From Streptomyces sp. D2-8 (GTDB taxonomy: Bacteria; Actinomycetota; Actinomycetes; Streptomycetales; Streptomycetaceae), in the NCBI RefSeq assembly GCF_023184515.1, contig NZ_JAAHBP010000011.1, positions 151,735-215,734 on the forward strand: a DNA stretch of 64,000 bases, given 5' to 3'. How positions within the stretch are numbered: the stretch's first letter is position 1; each line of letters starts with the position of its first letter. Below are positions 25,426-33,854 of this stretch, in pieces. A program made the translations under genes and the position numbers. The notes beneath the pieces are model-generated. The model saw only the letters and a list, made by a program, of their open reading frames with translations. It ran no database searches and had not been told where the DNA came from.

Positions 25426-27705
25426 TCAGTCGCGGCGGATCAGTTCCGGGTCGATGCGCCGACCCACGAGAGGGAGCGTGCCGACGGCGGACACGCCCGC
25501 CACGCCCACTGCCGCGAGCGCGAGCACCGGGACACCGGCGAAGTCCCAGTAGATCTCGCTGCCGCCAGTGATGAGATAGCAGGATTCGGCGAGCTTGCCC
25601 GTCACGAGTGCCAGCGCGAGCCCCACACTCAGGGGGAGCACGACCTGTACGCACTGCACGGCTCTCATCGTCCGCGCCCGTGCTCCGATCAGCGTGATGG
25701 CGGTGACCTGCGCGCGCCGCTCCACCGCTCGGTCGGTCACCGAGACGACGAAGGCCGCGGTCCCGATGACCAGCCCCATGATCATGCCGACGGCGAGCAG
25801 GGTCTCGAGGACTGCGATCTGCTGAAGGCCCTCGATGTTCACGCCGACGGGTTCGACAGCGGTGGTCGGGGCGACGGCGGCGATACCGTCGAGGACCCTG
25901 CGGACCTCAGCGTGGTCGGAGCTGCTGGTGAGGACGTACCGCGCCCCCTCCGGGCTTGCCGTGGCGGGCAGCGCCGACGGCGGGATGATCACGTCCGCTC
26001 CGTGGACCGCCGAGGGGTCGTACGCGCTGTAGGCGATCACGTCGTGCGGAAGTGTGATGTTCAGGGTCTTGCCACGATCGCCCTCCGGAATGCGGAAGGG
26101 AAGGGTGTCACCGGGACGCGCGCCCTGTCCGGTGCCGGCGTTCGGGTCACTGAGCCGCATCACCTTGCCGTCCACGCAGCCCTCGGAGTGCCGTACCAGC
26201 TTGGAAAACTGGTCGCAGGCGGCTACGACGGCGCTGCCCCAGGGCTGGTCAGCGGAACCATCGGGGTCGGTCCAGGACTCCATCGTCACCGCGTGCGCGC
26301 GTACCCCCGGTACGCCAGCGACTTCGTGCTGCTGCCGTGAGGTGAGCGACGACAGGGGGATGGAGTAGTCCTGTACGGGAGCGGACGGCCGGGTGACCTG
26401 CTCCAGCTGGATGAGGACGCCTTGGGCGAGGGAGGCGGAGAAGACGAGGAGCACGAGGCCGGTGACGACCCGCATGGTGCTGCCCGGCTCGACCTCGTTG
26501 CGGCGCATCGCCAGATTCAGGGTGAGGGACTGGGTGGTTCGCGCCAGCCGGCGGGCGAGGGCGTAGGAGATCAGGGGCAGCGTCAGCACCAGCCCCAGGC
26601 CGGTCAGCAGGATGCCTGCGGGCATCAGGAACGCGTTCGGGCCGAGGGTGTCGGCGGGGTGGTCGGTGAAGCCGGTGGCGCAGTAGCCGACGACGATGCC
26701 GAGGCCGGACACCAGGAGCAGGCCGCCCCACTTGGTGGGGCGCCTGGGTGCGGCGGTGCGGCGTACCTCCAGTGGGTTGGCGGCGGCATCGCGCGCGCTG
26801 GCCCGGCCGACGAACCATGCGAGGAGCGGGGCGCCGATCAGACAGACGGCGATGGTCGTCACGGACAACGCGCCATCGGCCGGGTACCACCTCAGACTGG
26901 GCAGTCCGGTCCGGGTCATCACCTGGTTCAGGACCCAGTACTCGCCCAGGCCGAGAATCGCGCCGAACAGTGCCGCGACGACGGTTTCGGCAGCGTTGAC
27001 CCGCTGGGTGCCTTTGGTGCTCAGGCCCAGCAGGCGCAGGGACGCGAGGCGGCGGTTCCGGCTGGCGGCGGAGAGCCGGGCACAGACGGAGAGGAAGATG
27101 CCGAGGGGGAGCAGGACGAGTGATCCCAGGGCGAAGCGGATGTAGGTCAGGGTCGAGGGTTCGACGGCAGGGAAGGGGGCGTAACTGTACCCCCAGCTCT
27201 TCAGGGCACGGCCTTCGTCGGCGATCTTGTCGCGTGTCGTGCCGATGTAGGCGAACAGCTCGTCCGGGTGGGCGAGCCCTGTCGCGCCGATCAGACCCTT
27301 CTCGTCGCCGGGCAGGAGTCCCGCGACCGCGGGCTGGTCACGGAGCAGGTCGGCCGCGCCGGGGGAGAGGAACACCTCGCCCGGGTCCGGAAGTTCCTTC
27401 AGTCCTGGCGGGAGCTTGTCGGCGTTCTTGGTCCCCTTGGCGATGAACACCCGGGTGAACGCTTTGGAGCCGTAGGGGTCGGTGCGTTGGAGGACCAGCG
27501 TGGAACCCGCGGGCTGCACCGAGGCGGACCGTGGCTGTCGTGCGGCTGCCCGGCCGTCGTGTGCGTCGAGGATCTGCGGGATGGTGAGGACGAGGGCGAG
27601 GCAGCAGACCCCGAGGGAGCCGCCGGCCGCCATGAGGAAGAAACGTATGCGGTTGCCGCGGCCGGCGCCGAACAGCAGGCGCAGACCGAGCAGGAACTCC
27701 CTCAC
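25426..27705 (-). CDS. MacB/FtsX-type ABC transporter permease
   Basis: A 759-residue membrane protein with an N-terminal helix, a periplasmic-like soluble region, and two FtsX-type blocks of about four helices each (FALGSLVLLPLGIFLSVCARLSAASRNRRLASLRLLGLS, and the C-terminal AVLETLLAVGMIMGLVIG...VVLPLSVGLALALV). ALRRLA/RLLGLS-type coupling segments are present. Members export peptides or lipoproteins or transmit mechanical signals. The GTG at 27705 overlaps the stop of the ATPase gene by 4 bp. Base composition is slightly less GC-biased than its neighbours, in keeping with a mobile segment. Confidence 0.88.
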   Translation of the reverse strand: MREFLLGLRLLFGAGRGNRIRFFLMAAGGSLGVCCLALVLTIPQILDAHDGRAAARQPRSASVQPAGSTLVLQRTDPYGSKAFTRVFIAKGTKNADKLPPGLKELPDPGEVFLSPGAADLLRDQPAVAGLLPGDEKGLIGATGLAHPDELFAYIGTTRDKIADEGRALKSWGYSYAPFPAVEPSTLTYIRFALGSLVLLPLGIFLSVCARLSAASRNRRLASLRLLGLSTKGTQRVNAAETVVAALFGAILGLGEYWVLNQVMTRTGLPSLRWYPADGALSVTTIAVCLIGAPLLAWFVGRASARDAAANPLEVRRTAAPRRPTKWGGLLLVSGLGIVVGYCATGFTDHPADTLGPNAFLMPAGILLTGLGLVLTLPLISYALARRLARTTQSLTLNLAMRRNEVEPGSTMRVVTGLVLLVFSASLAQGVLIQLEQVTRPSAPVQDYSIPLSSLTSRQQHEVAGVPGVRAHAVTMESWTDPDGSADQPWGSAVVAACDQFSKLVRHSEGCVDGKVMRLSDPNAGTGQGARPGDTLPFRIPEGDRGKTLNITLPHDVIAYSAYDPSAVHGADVIIPPSALPATASPEGARYVLTSSSDHAEVRRVLDGIAAVAPTTAVEPVGVNIEGLQQIAVLETLLAVGMIMGLVIGTAAFVVSVTDRAVERRAQVTAITLIGARARTMRAVQCVQVVLPLSVGLALALVTGKLAESCYLITGGSEIYWDFAGVPVLALAAVGVAGVSAVGTLPLVGRRIDPELIRRD

Positions 27706-28394
27706 GCCGCCCCCCGCGGGGTGAGGACTCCATCGGACATCGTGTAATGGCTGTCGGCCTGTGCGGCGACGGCGGGGTCATGGGTGACCAGGATGACCGC
27801 GGTGCCCTGCGAGCGCGCCAGGCCGAGGAACTCCTTCAGTACGGTGGATGCGTTGGCACTGTCCAGCGACCCGGTCGGCTCGTCGGCGAACACGACGGCC
27901 GGGCGGTGGACCAGGGCCCGGGCGACAGCGACGCGTTGGCTCTGACCGCCTGACACCTGCGACGGGCGGCGCTCGCGCAGTTCGCCGAGTCCCAGCCGGG
28001 TGAGGACCTCGCCGGCGGCGGCGAGCGCGGGCCGCTTGCGCTGTCCGGCCAAGCGCAGCGGCAGAGCGGTGTTCTCCTCGATGGTCAACTCGGGGAGCAG
28101 TTCGCCGTACTGGAAGACGAACCCGAAGCGTTCACGGCGCAGCGTACTGATCTCGTCGTCGGTGAGATCGCCGAGTGGCTGCCCTTCGAACCGCACGTGT
28201 CCGCGCGCGGGAGGCAGCACCCCCGCGAGGCAGTACAGCAGCGATGACTTTCCCGAACCGCTCTGTCCGGTGATGGCCGCGACCTCCCCTCGGGAGATCG
28301 AGAGGTGGGCGTCGCTGACAGCCAGTTGCTTGCCGTAGGAAAGGTCAACGCCTTCGGCGGAAAGGACTTCTGACGTACTGATGGCTATCCCCAA
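27702..28394 (-). CDS. ABC transporter ATP-binding protein (LolD/MacB type)
   Basis: About 230 residues with Walker A GQSGSGKSS, Q-loop (FQYGELLPELT), signature VSGGQSQRVAVARAL, Walker B AVVFADEP followed by TGSLDS, and the H-loop VTHDP. This is the partner of the FtsX-type permease that follows. The start is uncertain: TTG 28394 is the best placed codon downstream of the terminator at 28402-28432, and a longer frame from 28511 would run through that terminator. Function as a macrolide, peptide or lipoprotein exporter is not resolved. Confidence 0.88.
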   Translation of the reverse strand: MGIAISTSEVLSAEGVDLSYGKQLAVSDAHLSISRGEVAAITGQSGSGKSSLLYCLAGVLPPARGHVRFEGQPLGDLTDDEISTLRRERFGFVFQYGELLPELTIEENTALPLRLAGQRKRPALAAAGEVLTRLGLGELRERRPSQVSGGQSQRVAVARALVHRPAVVFADEPTGSLDSANASTVLKEFLGLARSQGTAVILVTHDPAVAAQADSHYTMSDGVLTPRGAA

Positions 28395-28401
28395 AGAAGT
28401 G

Positions 28402-28432
28402 ACCGGGCCCAGGGGGTCAGCCTGGGCCCGGT
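28402..28432 (-). terminator. Hairpin terminator between secreted protein and ABC genes
   Basis: A 12-bp perfect stem (ACCGGGCCCAGG / CCTGGGCCCGGT) with a 7-nt loop, 20 bases after the stop of the secreted protein gene. It separates the two transcription units. Confidence 0.85.
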
Positions 28433-28452
28433 ACTTGGCGGTGTGCTGTTGC

Positions 28453-28863
28453 TTACCTCTGGTAGTGCTTGGTGGCCGAGCAGTTGTCCGGGTTGAGCGA
28501 ACCCTTGTCACGGCAGACGCGGATGTACGCGTCGTCGGTGTACCGCTGCGGGGGCGCCCAGTTGGAGGCCCCCACCGGAACGGTCTTCTTCTGCTTGCCG
28601 TTGTAGCGGTTCCAGTCGTAGCCCTCGACCTTCACCTGCACGTACACGTTGTGGCCGTCGCCGTGGTCGGCGTCCTGAAGCCGGCCCTTCCACTCGAAGG
28701 CCCCGTGGTTCTGGCCTGCGGGGTGCCACTTGTACTGACCGTGGTGGAACTTTGCACCACCGGTCGAGAGTGTCGGAATGTCATGCCACGAGGCGGCGAA
28801 CGCCGTGCCCGCCCCCATGGCGAAGAGGCCGGCCGCGAGAGCGCCTACAGCCGACTTACGCAC
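28453..28863 (-). CDS. Small secreted protein, unknown function
   Basis: 136 residues with a clear signal peptide (MRKSAVGALAAGLFAMGAGTAFA, cleavage after AFA) and a mature part of about 113 residues rich in His, Trp, Tyr and Lys. It has two cysteines (VCRDKG and DNCSATK) that may form a disulfide near the C-terminus. The GTG start at 28863 has GGGAGAAATT upstream. It looks like other streptomycete small secreted proteins, possibly binding or inhibitory, but I do not recognise a family. Confidence 0.7.
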   Translation of the reverse strand: MRKSAVGALAAGLFAMGAGTAFAASWHDIPTLSTGGAKFHHGQYKWHPAGQNHGAFEWKGRLQDADHGDGHNVYVQVKVEGYDWNRYNGKQKKTVPVGASNWAPPQRYTDDAYIRVCRDKGSLNPDNCSATKHYQR

Positions 28864-29468
28864 AATTTCTCCCGTTTGTTTTCTGTTGTGTGGCTCTGGT
28901 GGTCAAGCCAGAGCAGTGGTGAAAGTTACCATCCAGTAAAGGGTGGGAAAGGGTGGTCTGTTATGCATTGCCCGGTTCGCCCGGCCTCTCGGTTGAGGCT
29001 CCTTTGCGAAGTGTTTAACTTTTCCATGTGTGTGCATGACTTTTGGGGCTGGGTGTGGTGAGTCGCCCTGTCCCACCCCGAGGGCCTCCAACCGGTCCGT
29101 CAAGTGCCTGTTGGGTCGAGCGCCACGAGGCGGCGGTTCTCTGGGCGTGCGGCTCGACAGAGTGGACGCGGTCCTGCCGCGCTCCCCGACGTGCGTCGTC
29201 GGCCGAGGGGGGCGAGGAGTGGCGCGCATGGCCAGGACCCTGGAGGAGCCCATTTGGTCGACGGCCGATGCCGCCGTCGAGGCCAACCCGCACGAGGACT
29301 TCTCCTTCACGGCCGAGCCGTCGGCCCGCTCCTGCTCCGGCCGACCCCGTCGTCCCGCCCGCGCGTAACCGCAGAATCTCGTCGCGCGCACCGCGTGACG
29401 GATTCCGCCTCCCGCCGTTCTTACAGGTGTACTTCTAAGAGGTACGTCTCTAAGAACTGGGAGGTGTC
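28864..29468. other. 605-bp gap: divergent promoter region
   Basis: No convincing gene. It must hold the promoters of the secreted protein (leftward) and the ATPase (rightward). Just before the ATPase start, TCTAAGA is present as a direct repeat (29434-29440, 29449-29455), followed by the ribosome site GGGAGGTGTC. A short frame near 29229-29365 is open but shows no domain. Confidence 0.5.
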
Positions 29469-30959
29469 ATGGCCCGCCCCGCAGCACGAAGTCTGCCGAG
29501 ACCGCCGGACATGTTCGACCGGGAGTGGGAGTGGAGTGAGCTGACCGCCTTCGCGACCGCCGAAGGCGCGGGCCCTCGGCTCGGCGTCGTGTCGGGCCGT
29601 CGTCGGCAAGGCAAGAGCTTCCTGCTCCAGGCGCTGGCGGAGGCCACCGAGGGCTTTTACTACGCGGCGGTCGAGGCATCCGCCACCGAATCCCTGTACC
29701 TGTTGGGCGAGGCGGTCGCGCGCTTCACCGGCGCCGCCGTGCCGCCCAGGCCGGCGAACTGGGACCAGGCGCTGGAGATGCTCTTCGGGCTCGCGACGGA
29801 CCGGCCGCTGCCCGTGGTGATCGACGAGTTCCCCTATCTGGTGCGAAACGCCCCCGCCCTCCCGTCCCAGTTGCAGGCCGCCATCGGGGTGCGCTCCGAG
29901 CGCCACCGCAAGGAGCGGCCCCGGATCCTGCTGTGCGGCAGCGCGATGTCCTTCATGGGCGGGCTCCTCTCCGGGGCTTCCCCGCTCTACGGCCGGGCGG
30001 GGCTCGATCTCGTGGTCCACTCCCTCGGCTTCCGTGAGGCCGCCGAGTTCTGGGGTATCCAGGACCCGCGCCTGGCCGTCCTCGTCCATGCGATCGTCGG
30101 CGGCACCCCCGCGTACCGCCGGGAGTTCGTCGACGACGACGTACCGGACGGGCCCGACGACTTCGACGCCTGGGTCTGCCGGACCGTACTCAATCCGGCA
30201 CGCCCGATCCACGGCGAAGCGCCGTACCTGCTGGCCGCCGAGCCGGACCTGCGTAACCGCTCGCTGTACCACTCGGTTCTGGCCGCGGTGGCGGGCGGCA
30301 ACCGCACCAGTGGCGGCATCGCGAGTGCGGTGGGCCGCAAGGCCACGGACATCTCACTGCCGCTGTCCGTCCTGAGGAACTGCGGCCTGCTGACCGCCGA
30401 GCCCGATGCCTTCCGCTCCAACCGCACCACGTACCACGTCGCGGAGCCGTTGATCACCTTCCACCATGCCGTCGTACGTCCCGAGACGGCTCTGCTCAGT
30501 CGTCGCCGAGGAGCGGCCAAGATGTGGGACCACAGCCGGCCCACCTTCCTCAGCAAGGTCGTCGGTCCGCACTTCGAGCGCCTGTGTCGCGAGTGGGTCG
30601 AGTGGCACGCGGATCCCGCGACATTCGGGGGCATGCCGATCCAGGTCGCCGCCGGGACCGTCGCCGATCCGGTGGCCCGCACCTCTCTCGAAGCCGATGT
30701 CGTGGTGCACGGGGCGATCGGTCAGGACCAGGGCATTCTGCTGTCCGTCGGAGAGGCCAAGTGGCACAAGGTCATGAATCTCGGGCACCTGCAACGCCTG
30801 CGTCGCATCCTGGAGTTGCTGGAGTCGAGAGGCGTCGACACCAGCCATGCCAGACCCGCCTGCTACAGCGGCGCCGGTTTCGACCCGGAGCTGCGGTCGG
30901 CCGAGAGCCGGGGTGAGGTGGTCCTCGTCGACCTGCAACGGCTGTACCACGGTTCCTGA
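29469..30959 (+). CDS. AAA-type ATPase with nuclease-like C-terminal (DUF234) domain
   Basis: A 496-residue protein of the ATPase_2 group common in archaea and actinobacteria. The ATPase core has Walker A GRRRQGKSF (43-51), Walker B LPVVIDEFPYL (114-124) and the sensor-like ILLCGSAMSFM (153-163). A winged-helix region follows (about 270-330). The C-terminal DUF234 part carries the PD-(D/E)XK pattern LEADVVV (Asp410) ... LLSVGEAKW (Glu429, Lys431). Such proteins are suspected in nucleic-acid or defence-related processes, but no mechanism is established. Start ATG 29469, with GGGAGGTGTC. It sits alone on the right side of the island bounded by direct repeats. Confidence 0.82.
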   Translation: MARPAARSLPRPPDMFDREWEWSELTAFATAEGAGPRLGVVSGRRRQGKSFLLQALAEATEGFYYAAVEASATESLYLLGEAVARFTGAAVPPRPANWDQALEMLFGLATDRPLPVVIDEFPYLVRNAPALPSQLQAAIGVRSERHRKERPRILLCGSAMSFMGGLLSGASPLYGRAGLDLVVHSLGFREAAEFWGIQDPRLAVLVHAIVGGTPAYRREFVDDDVPDGPDDFDAWVCRTVLNPARPIHGEAPYLLAAEPDLRNRSLYHSVLAAVAGGNRTSGGIASAVGRKATDISLPLSVLRNCGLLTAEPDAFRSNRTTYHVAEPLITFHHAVVRPETALLSRRRGAAKMWDHSRPTFLSKVVGPHFERLCREWVEWHADPATFGGMPIQVAAGTVADPVARTSLEADVVVHGAIGQDQGILLSVGEAKWHKVMNLGHLQRLRRILELLESRGVDTSHARPACYSGAGFDPELRSAESRGEVVLVDLQRLYHGS

Positions 30960-31010
30960 ACCCTCGGCATGGCGCGCTGCCCCGGGAGAGTCGTCCGCGG
31001 TGGGCCTGTG

Positions 31011-31089
31011 GCGCCCGGTCCGCGCGTCGCTGCGGGTGCGCGCGGACCGGGGCCGTCTGAGGAGCCCGGTGGGGGCTCAGTGGGACGCG
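31011..31089. repeat. Direct repeat copy B with perfect terminator hairpin
   Basis: Matches 25215-25291. It contains a 13-bp perfect stem (CCCGGTCCGCGCG, 31014-31026; CGCGCGGACCGGG, 31039-31051). This serves as the terminator of the gene at 31077-31496, whose stop codon lies inside the repeat, and also of the ATPase gene arriving from the left. Confidence 0.88.
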
Positions 31090-31496
31090 AGGGTGCGCGG
31101 CTCCAGGGCCGCCGTGTGCGCGTCCATCCGCTCGGCGGCCAGGATCGCGGCCGCCGTGTCGGCGCGGGAGGCGGCGACGACCAGCGCGCGGCCCGCCAGG
31201 GCGTGCGCCCGCCGGTGCAGGGCGGTGGCGCTCGGCTCGCGCCGGCCGCTCATCGGCGCGCGCACGGGGGTACGTCCGCCGCGCAGCCTGCTCACCTGCT
31301 CCGCGAGCCGCTCCGCCGCCGTGTCCAGGTCGGCCGAGCCCTGCGTCGCACGCAGCTCGTCCGTGACGGCGAGCAGGGCGCCGAGATGGCCCGCGAGCTG
31401 GATGTCCAGCTCTTCCTCACGGGAACGGTGGGGGAAGTCGGGATCGGGGCCGTCCACCGTGCTGTGGACCGACTTGGCGCGGATCGGTTCGTACAT
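31077..31496 (-). CDS. Conserved hypothetical helical protein
   Basis: 139 residues, soluble, largely helical (EELDIQLAGHLGALLAVTDELRATQG; AILAAERMDAHTAAL), beginning MYEPIRAKSVHSTVDG. ATG 31496 is chosen because AGGAGG lies six bases upstream; an in-frame start at 31529 has no ribosome site. I know similar proteins only as streptomycete hypotheticals. Its 3' end is part of the repeat that flanks the island. Confidence 0.7.
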   Translation of the reverse strand: MYEPIRAKSVHSTVDGPDPDFPHRSREEELDIQLAGHLGALLAVTDELRATQGSADLDTAAERLAEQVSRLRGGRTPVRAPMSGRREPSATALHRRAHALAGRALVVAASRADTAAAILAAERMDAHTAALEPRTLASH

Positions 31497-31535
31497 GGGA
31501 AGGCCTCCTGAATTCTTACAGGAAACCATCCTAGC

Positions 31536-31550
31536 TTAGATTTCGTCTAA
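31536..31550. promoter_or_regulatory. 15-bp palindrome, possible operator
   Basis: TTAGATTTCGTCTAA is a TTAGA-N5-TCTAA inverted repeat 40 bases upstream of the hypothetical gene's start. It is AT-rich compared with its surroundings, which suggests a promoter or operator. Confidence 0.45.
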
Positions 31551-31572
31551 AGTTGAGCTGCTCACAAAACAG

Positions 31573-31605
31573 GACTGCCCGCACACAAAGCGTGAGCGGG
31601 CAGTC
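31573..31605 (-). terminator. Terminator of the aminotransferase gene
   Basis: A 10-bp perfect stem (GACTGCCCGC / GCGGGCAGTC) with a 13-nt loop, 22 bases after the aminotransferase stop. Confidence 0.75.
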
Positions 31606-31626
31606 GGGCGAGGTTCGGCGTCGGGG

Positions 31627-32838
31627 TCAGGGCTGGCCGTAGCCGTCCAGGAAGCGGCCGATCCGGCCCATCGCGTCCCGCAGGTCGGTGACCGAGGGCA
31701 GGGTCACCACCCGGAAGTGGTCCGCCTCCGGCCAGTTGAAGCCCGTGCCCTGGACGACCATGATCTTCTCGCGCCGGAGCAGGTCCAGGACCATGCGGCG
31801 GTCGTCCTTGATCTTGAAGACCTTGGGGTCGAGGCGCGGGAAGAGGTACAGCGCGCCCTTCGGCTTCACGCAGGTCACACCGGGGATCTGGGTCAGCAGC
31901 TCGTACGCCGTGTCCCGCTGCTCGCGCAGCCGCCCGCCCGGCAGTACCAGGTCGTTGATCGTCTGCCGCCCGCTGAGCGCCGCGACGACTCCGTGCTGCC
32001 CGGGCATGTTCGCGCACAGGCGCATGTTCGCCAGGATCGTCAGGCCCTCGATGTAGGAGTCGGCGTGGGCGCGCGGCCCGGAGATCGACATCCAGCCGAC
32101 CCGGTAGCCGGCCACCCGGTACGCCTTCGACATGCCGTTGAAGGTGAGGGTGAGCAGGTCCGGGGCGACGGCGGCGGTCGGGGTGTGCGTGGCGCCGTCG
32201 TAGAGGATCTTGTCGTAGATCTCGTCGGAGCAGACGAGCAGGTTGTGCCGGCGGGCGATGTCGGTCAGGCCCTTGATCATCGCCTCGTCGTAGACGGCCC
32301 CCGTCGGGTTGTTGGGGTTGATGATCACGAGCGCCTTGGTGCGGTCGGTGACCTTGCGCTCGATGTCGGCGAGGTCCGGCATCCAGTCGGCCTGCTCGTC
32401 GCAGCGGTAGTGCACGGCGGTGCCGCCGGACAGGGAGACGGCGGCGGTCCACAGCGGGTAGTCGGGCGCGGGCACGAGGACCTCGTCGCCGTCGTCCAGC
32501 AGGCCCTGCATCGCCATCACGATCAGCTCGGAGACGCCGTTGCCGATGAAGACGTGCTCGACGTCCGTCTCGATGCCGAGGGTCTGGTTGTGCATGACGA
32601 CGGCCCGGCGTGCGGCCAGCAGGCCCTTGGCGTCGCCGTAGCCGTGCGCCGACGACACGTTCCGGAGGACGTCCTCCAGGATCTCCGGCGGGCACTCGAA
32701 GCCGAACGCGGCCGGGTTGCCGGTGTTCAGCTTGAGGATCCGATGGCCGGCGGCTTCCAGCCGCATCGCCTCCTCGAGCACCGGACCCCGGATCTCGTAA
32801 CAGACGTTGGCGAGCTTGGTCGACTGGATCACCTGCAT
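31627..32838 (-). CDS. Class I aminotransferase, alanine aminotransferase-like
   Basis: A 403-residue fold-type I PLP enzyme of the AlaA/AlaT group: NTGNPAAFGFE (38-48), HGYGDAKG, the NPNNPTG cofactor-site loop (174-180), SDEIYDKILYDG (204-215) and the PLP lysine Lys238 in NGMSKAYRVAGYRVGW. It most likely interconverts pyruvate/glutamate and alanine/2-oxoglutarate. ATG 32838 gives the family N-terminus MQVIQSTKLANV; the ribosome site is weak, so a leaderless or short-leader message is possible. A longer frame to 32940 adds unrelated residues. Confidence 0.9.
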   Translation of the reverse strand: MQVIQSTKLANVCYEIRGPVLEEAMRLEAAGHRILKLNTGNPAAFGFECPPEILEDVLRNVSSAHGYGDAKGLLAARRAVVMHNQTLGIETDVEHVFIGNGVSELIVMAMQGLLDDGDEVLVPAPDYPLWTAAVSLSGGTAVHYRCDEQADWMPDLADIERKVTDRTKALVIINPNNPTGAVYDEAMIKGLTDIARRHNLLVCSDEIYDKILYDGATHTPTAAVAPDLLTLTFNGMSKAYRVAGYRVGWMSISGPRAHADSYIEGLTILANMRLCANMPGQHGVVAALSGRQTINDLVLPGGRLREQRDTAYELLTQIPGVTCVKPKGALYLFPRLDPKVFKIKDDRRMVLDLLRREKIMVVQGTGFNWPEADHFRVVTLPSVTDLRDAMGRIGRFLDGYGQP

Positions 32839-32950
32839 GTCTGGGAGCTTACGGCCCGGTAATGGCTCCCGGGCCGTGTTTTCCGCCACGTGAGACGCGG
32901 GGATTTGGGGCGATATCGCCGCGTGCTGTCCCACCAGCACCTTCAGTCCC

Positions 32951-32956
32951 TAGAAT
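32951..32956 (+). promoter_or_regulatory. Probable -10 element TAGAAT
   Basis: TAGAAT lies 8 bases before the ATG at 32965, and no ribosome site intervenes. This spacing fits a leaderless transcript of the following gene. The -35 (around CTGTCC, 32926-32931) is weak. Confidence 0.4.
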
Positions 32957-32964
32957 GCGCCGCC

Positions 32965-33693
32965 ATGTCCAAGTCATTCGAGTACGCCGACGGAGTGACG
33001 GGCGGTGGGCCGCAGGAGCCGCCGAACGTGTACCTGCCGCAGGCCCCAGCGCCTCCGGTGTACGACGCGTACGCGGATCCGGCGGAGGCCCACGGATGGC
33101 AGGACGCGTACGACGCCGCGGACCCGGCGGCCGTCGGGGACGGTGCGCACACGGCCGGCGCGGACGACGCGGGCGCCACCCGCCGGCTGCCGGTGGTGCC
33201 GGCGCGGGGCCGGTCCGGCGCCGGCCACCGCGCCCGGCGTAAGCCGGCTCCCCGGCGCCGTCGCCGCGCGACGGTCGCCGCCGGTGCCGTGGGTGCGTCG
33301 GTGGTCGCGCTGATCGCCGGATTCTCCCTCTCGGGCGGGCCCTCCGCCGGGACGCGGGACGGCGAAGGCGGCCGCTCGGGCCGGACGGCGGGAGAGTCGC
33401 CGACGGCGACACCGGCGGGCACCGGCCCGGCCGCGACCCCCGGCGCTCCGCTCGCCGGCCGGCCGGGGGATTCTGACGGGTCGTCCGGCGCCGCGTCCGC
33501 GAGCCCGTCCGTCGCGCCGAGCCGGGCCCCGTCCGGGTCCGCCACGGACAGCGCGCCGCCCCAGGTCGCCCCCACGACCAGTGCTCCGGCGGACTCCGGC
33601 GCCACCGCCACCGCCACCGCCACGGCGTCGGCGCCCGGCAGGCCCGACGGGAAGCCCGGACGCGGCCCGGGAGGCACCAAGGGACCCAAGTGA
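32965..33693 (+). CDS. Membrane-anchored Pro/Ser/Thr-rich protein
   Basis: 242 residues. An acidic, Tyr/Pro-rich cytoplasmic half (about 1-80) is followed by an Arg/Lys-rich stop (RRKPAPRRRRRATVAAG), one membrane helix (about 104-121, AVGASVVALIAGFSL) and an extracellular Ser/Thr/Pro/Ala-rich tail, which is a likely O-mannosylation substrate. No catalytic domain. No ribosome site; the message is probably leaderless. A cell-surface role is inferred from topology only. Confidence 0.7.
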   Translation: MSKSFEYADGVTGGGPQEPPNVYLPQAPAPPVYDAYADPAEAHGWQDAYDAADPAAVGDGAHTAGADDAGATRRLPVVPARGRSGAGHRARRKPAPRRRRRATVAAGAVGASVVALIAGFSLSGGPSAGTRDGEGGRSGRTAGESPTATPAGTGPAATPGAPLAGRPGDSDGSSGAASASPSVAPSRAPSGSATDSAPPQVAPTTSAPADSGATATATATASAPGRPDGKPGRGPGGTKGPK

Positions 33694-33854
33694 CCGGCCC
33701 GGAAGGGCGGTTGAGTAGGGTCTGAAGGGAATTCAAGGTTCCGGTTGTGGAACAGGTTCTTGTGCCGCCCCCTCGCGACGATCACAATGCACATGACAAC
33801 AGTGCAGGCGGCCGGAGGATTTCCGGTCGCCTCCGTCGCAAGAGGGGACCCCCC

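Noticed and set aside
29030..29368. Open frame in the gap before the ATPase gene
   Set aside because: No ribosome site, no recognisable domain, and codon pattern not convincing on either strand.
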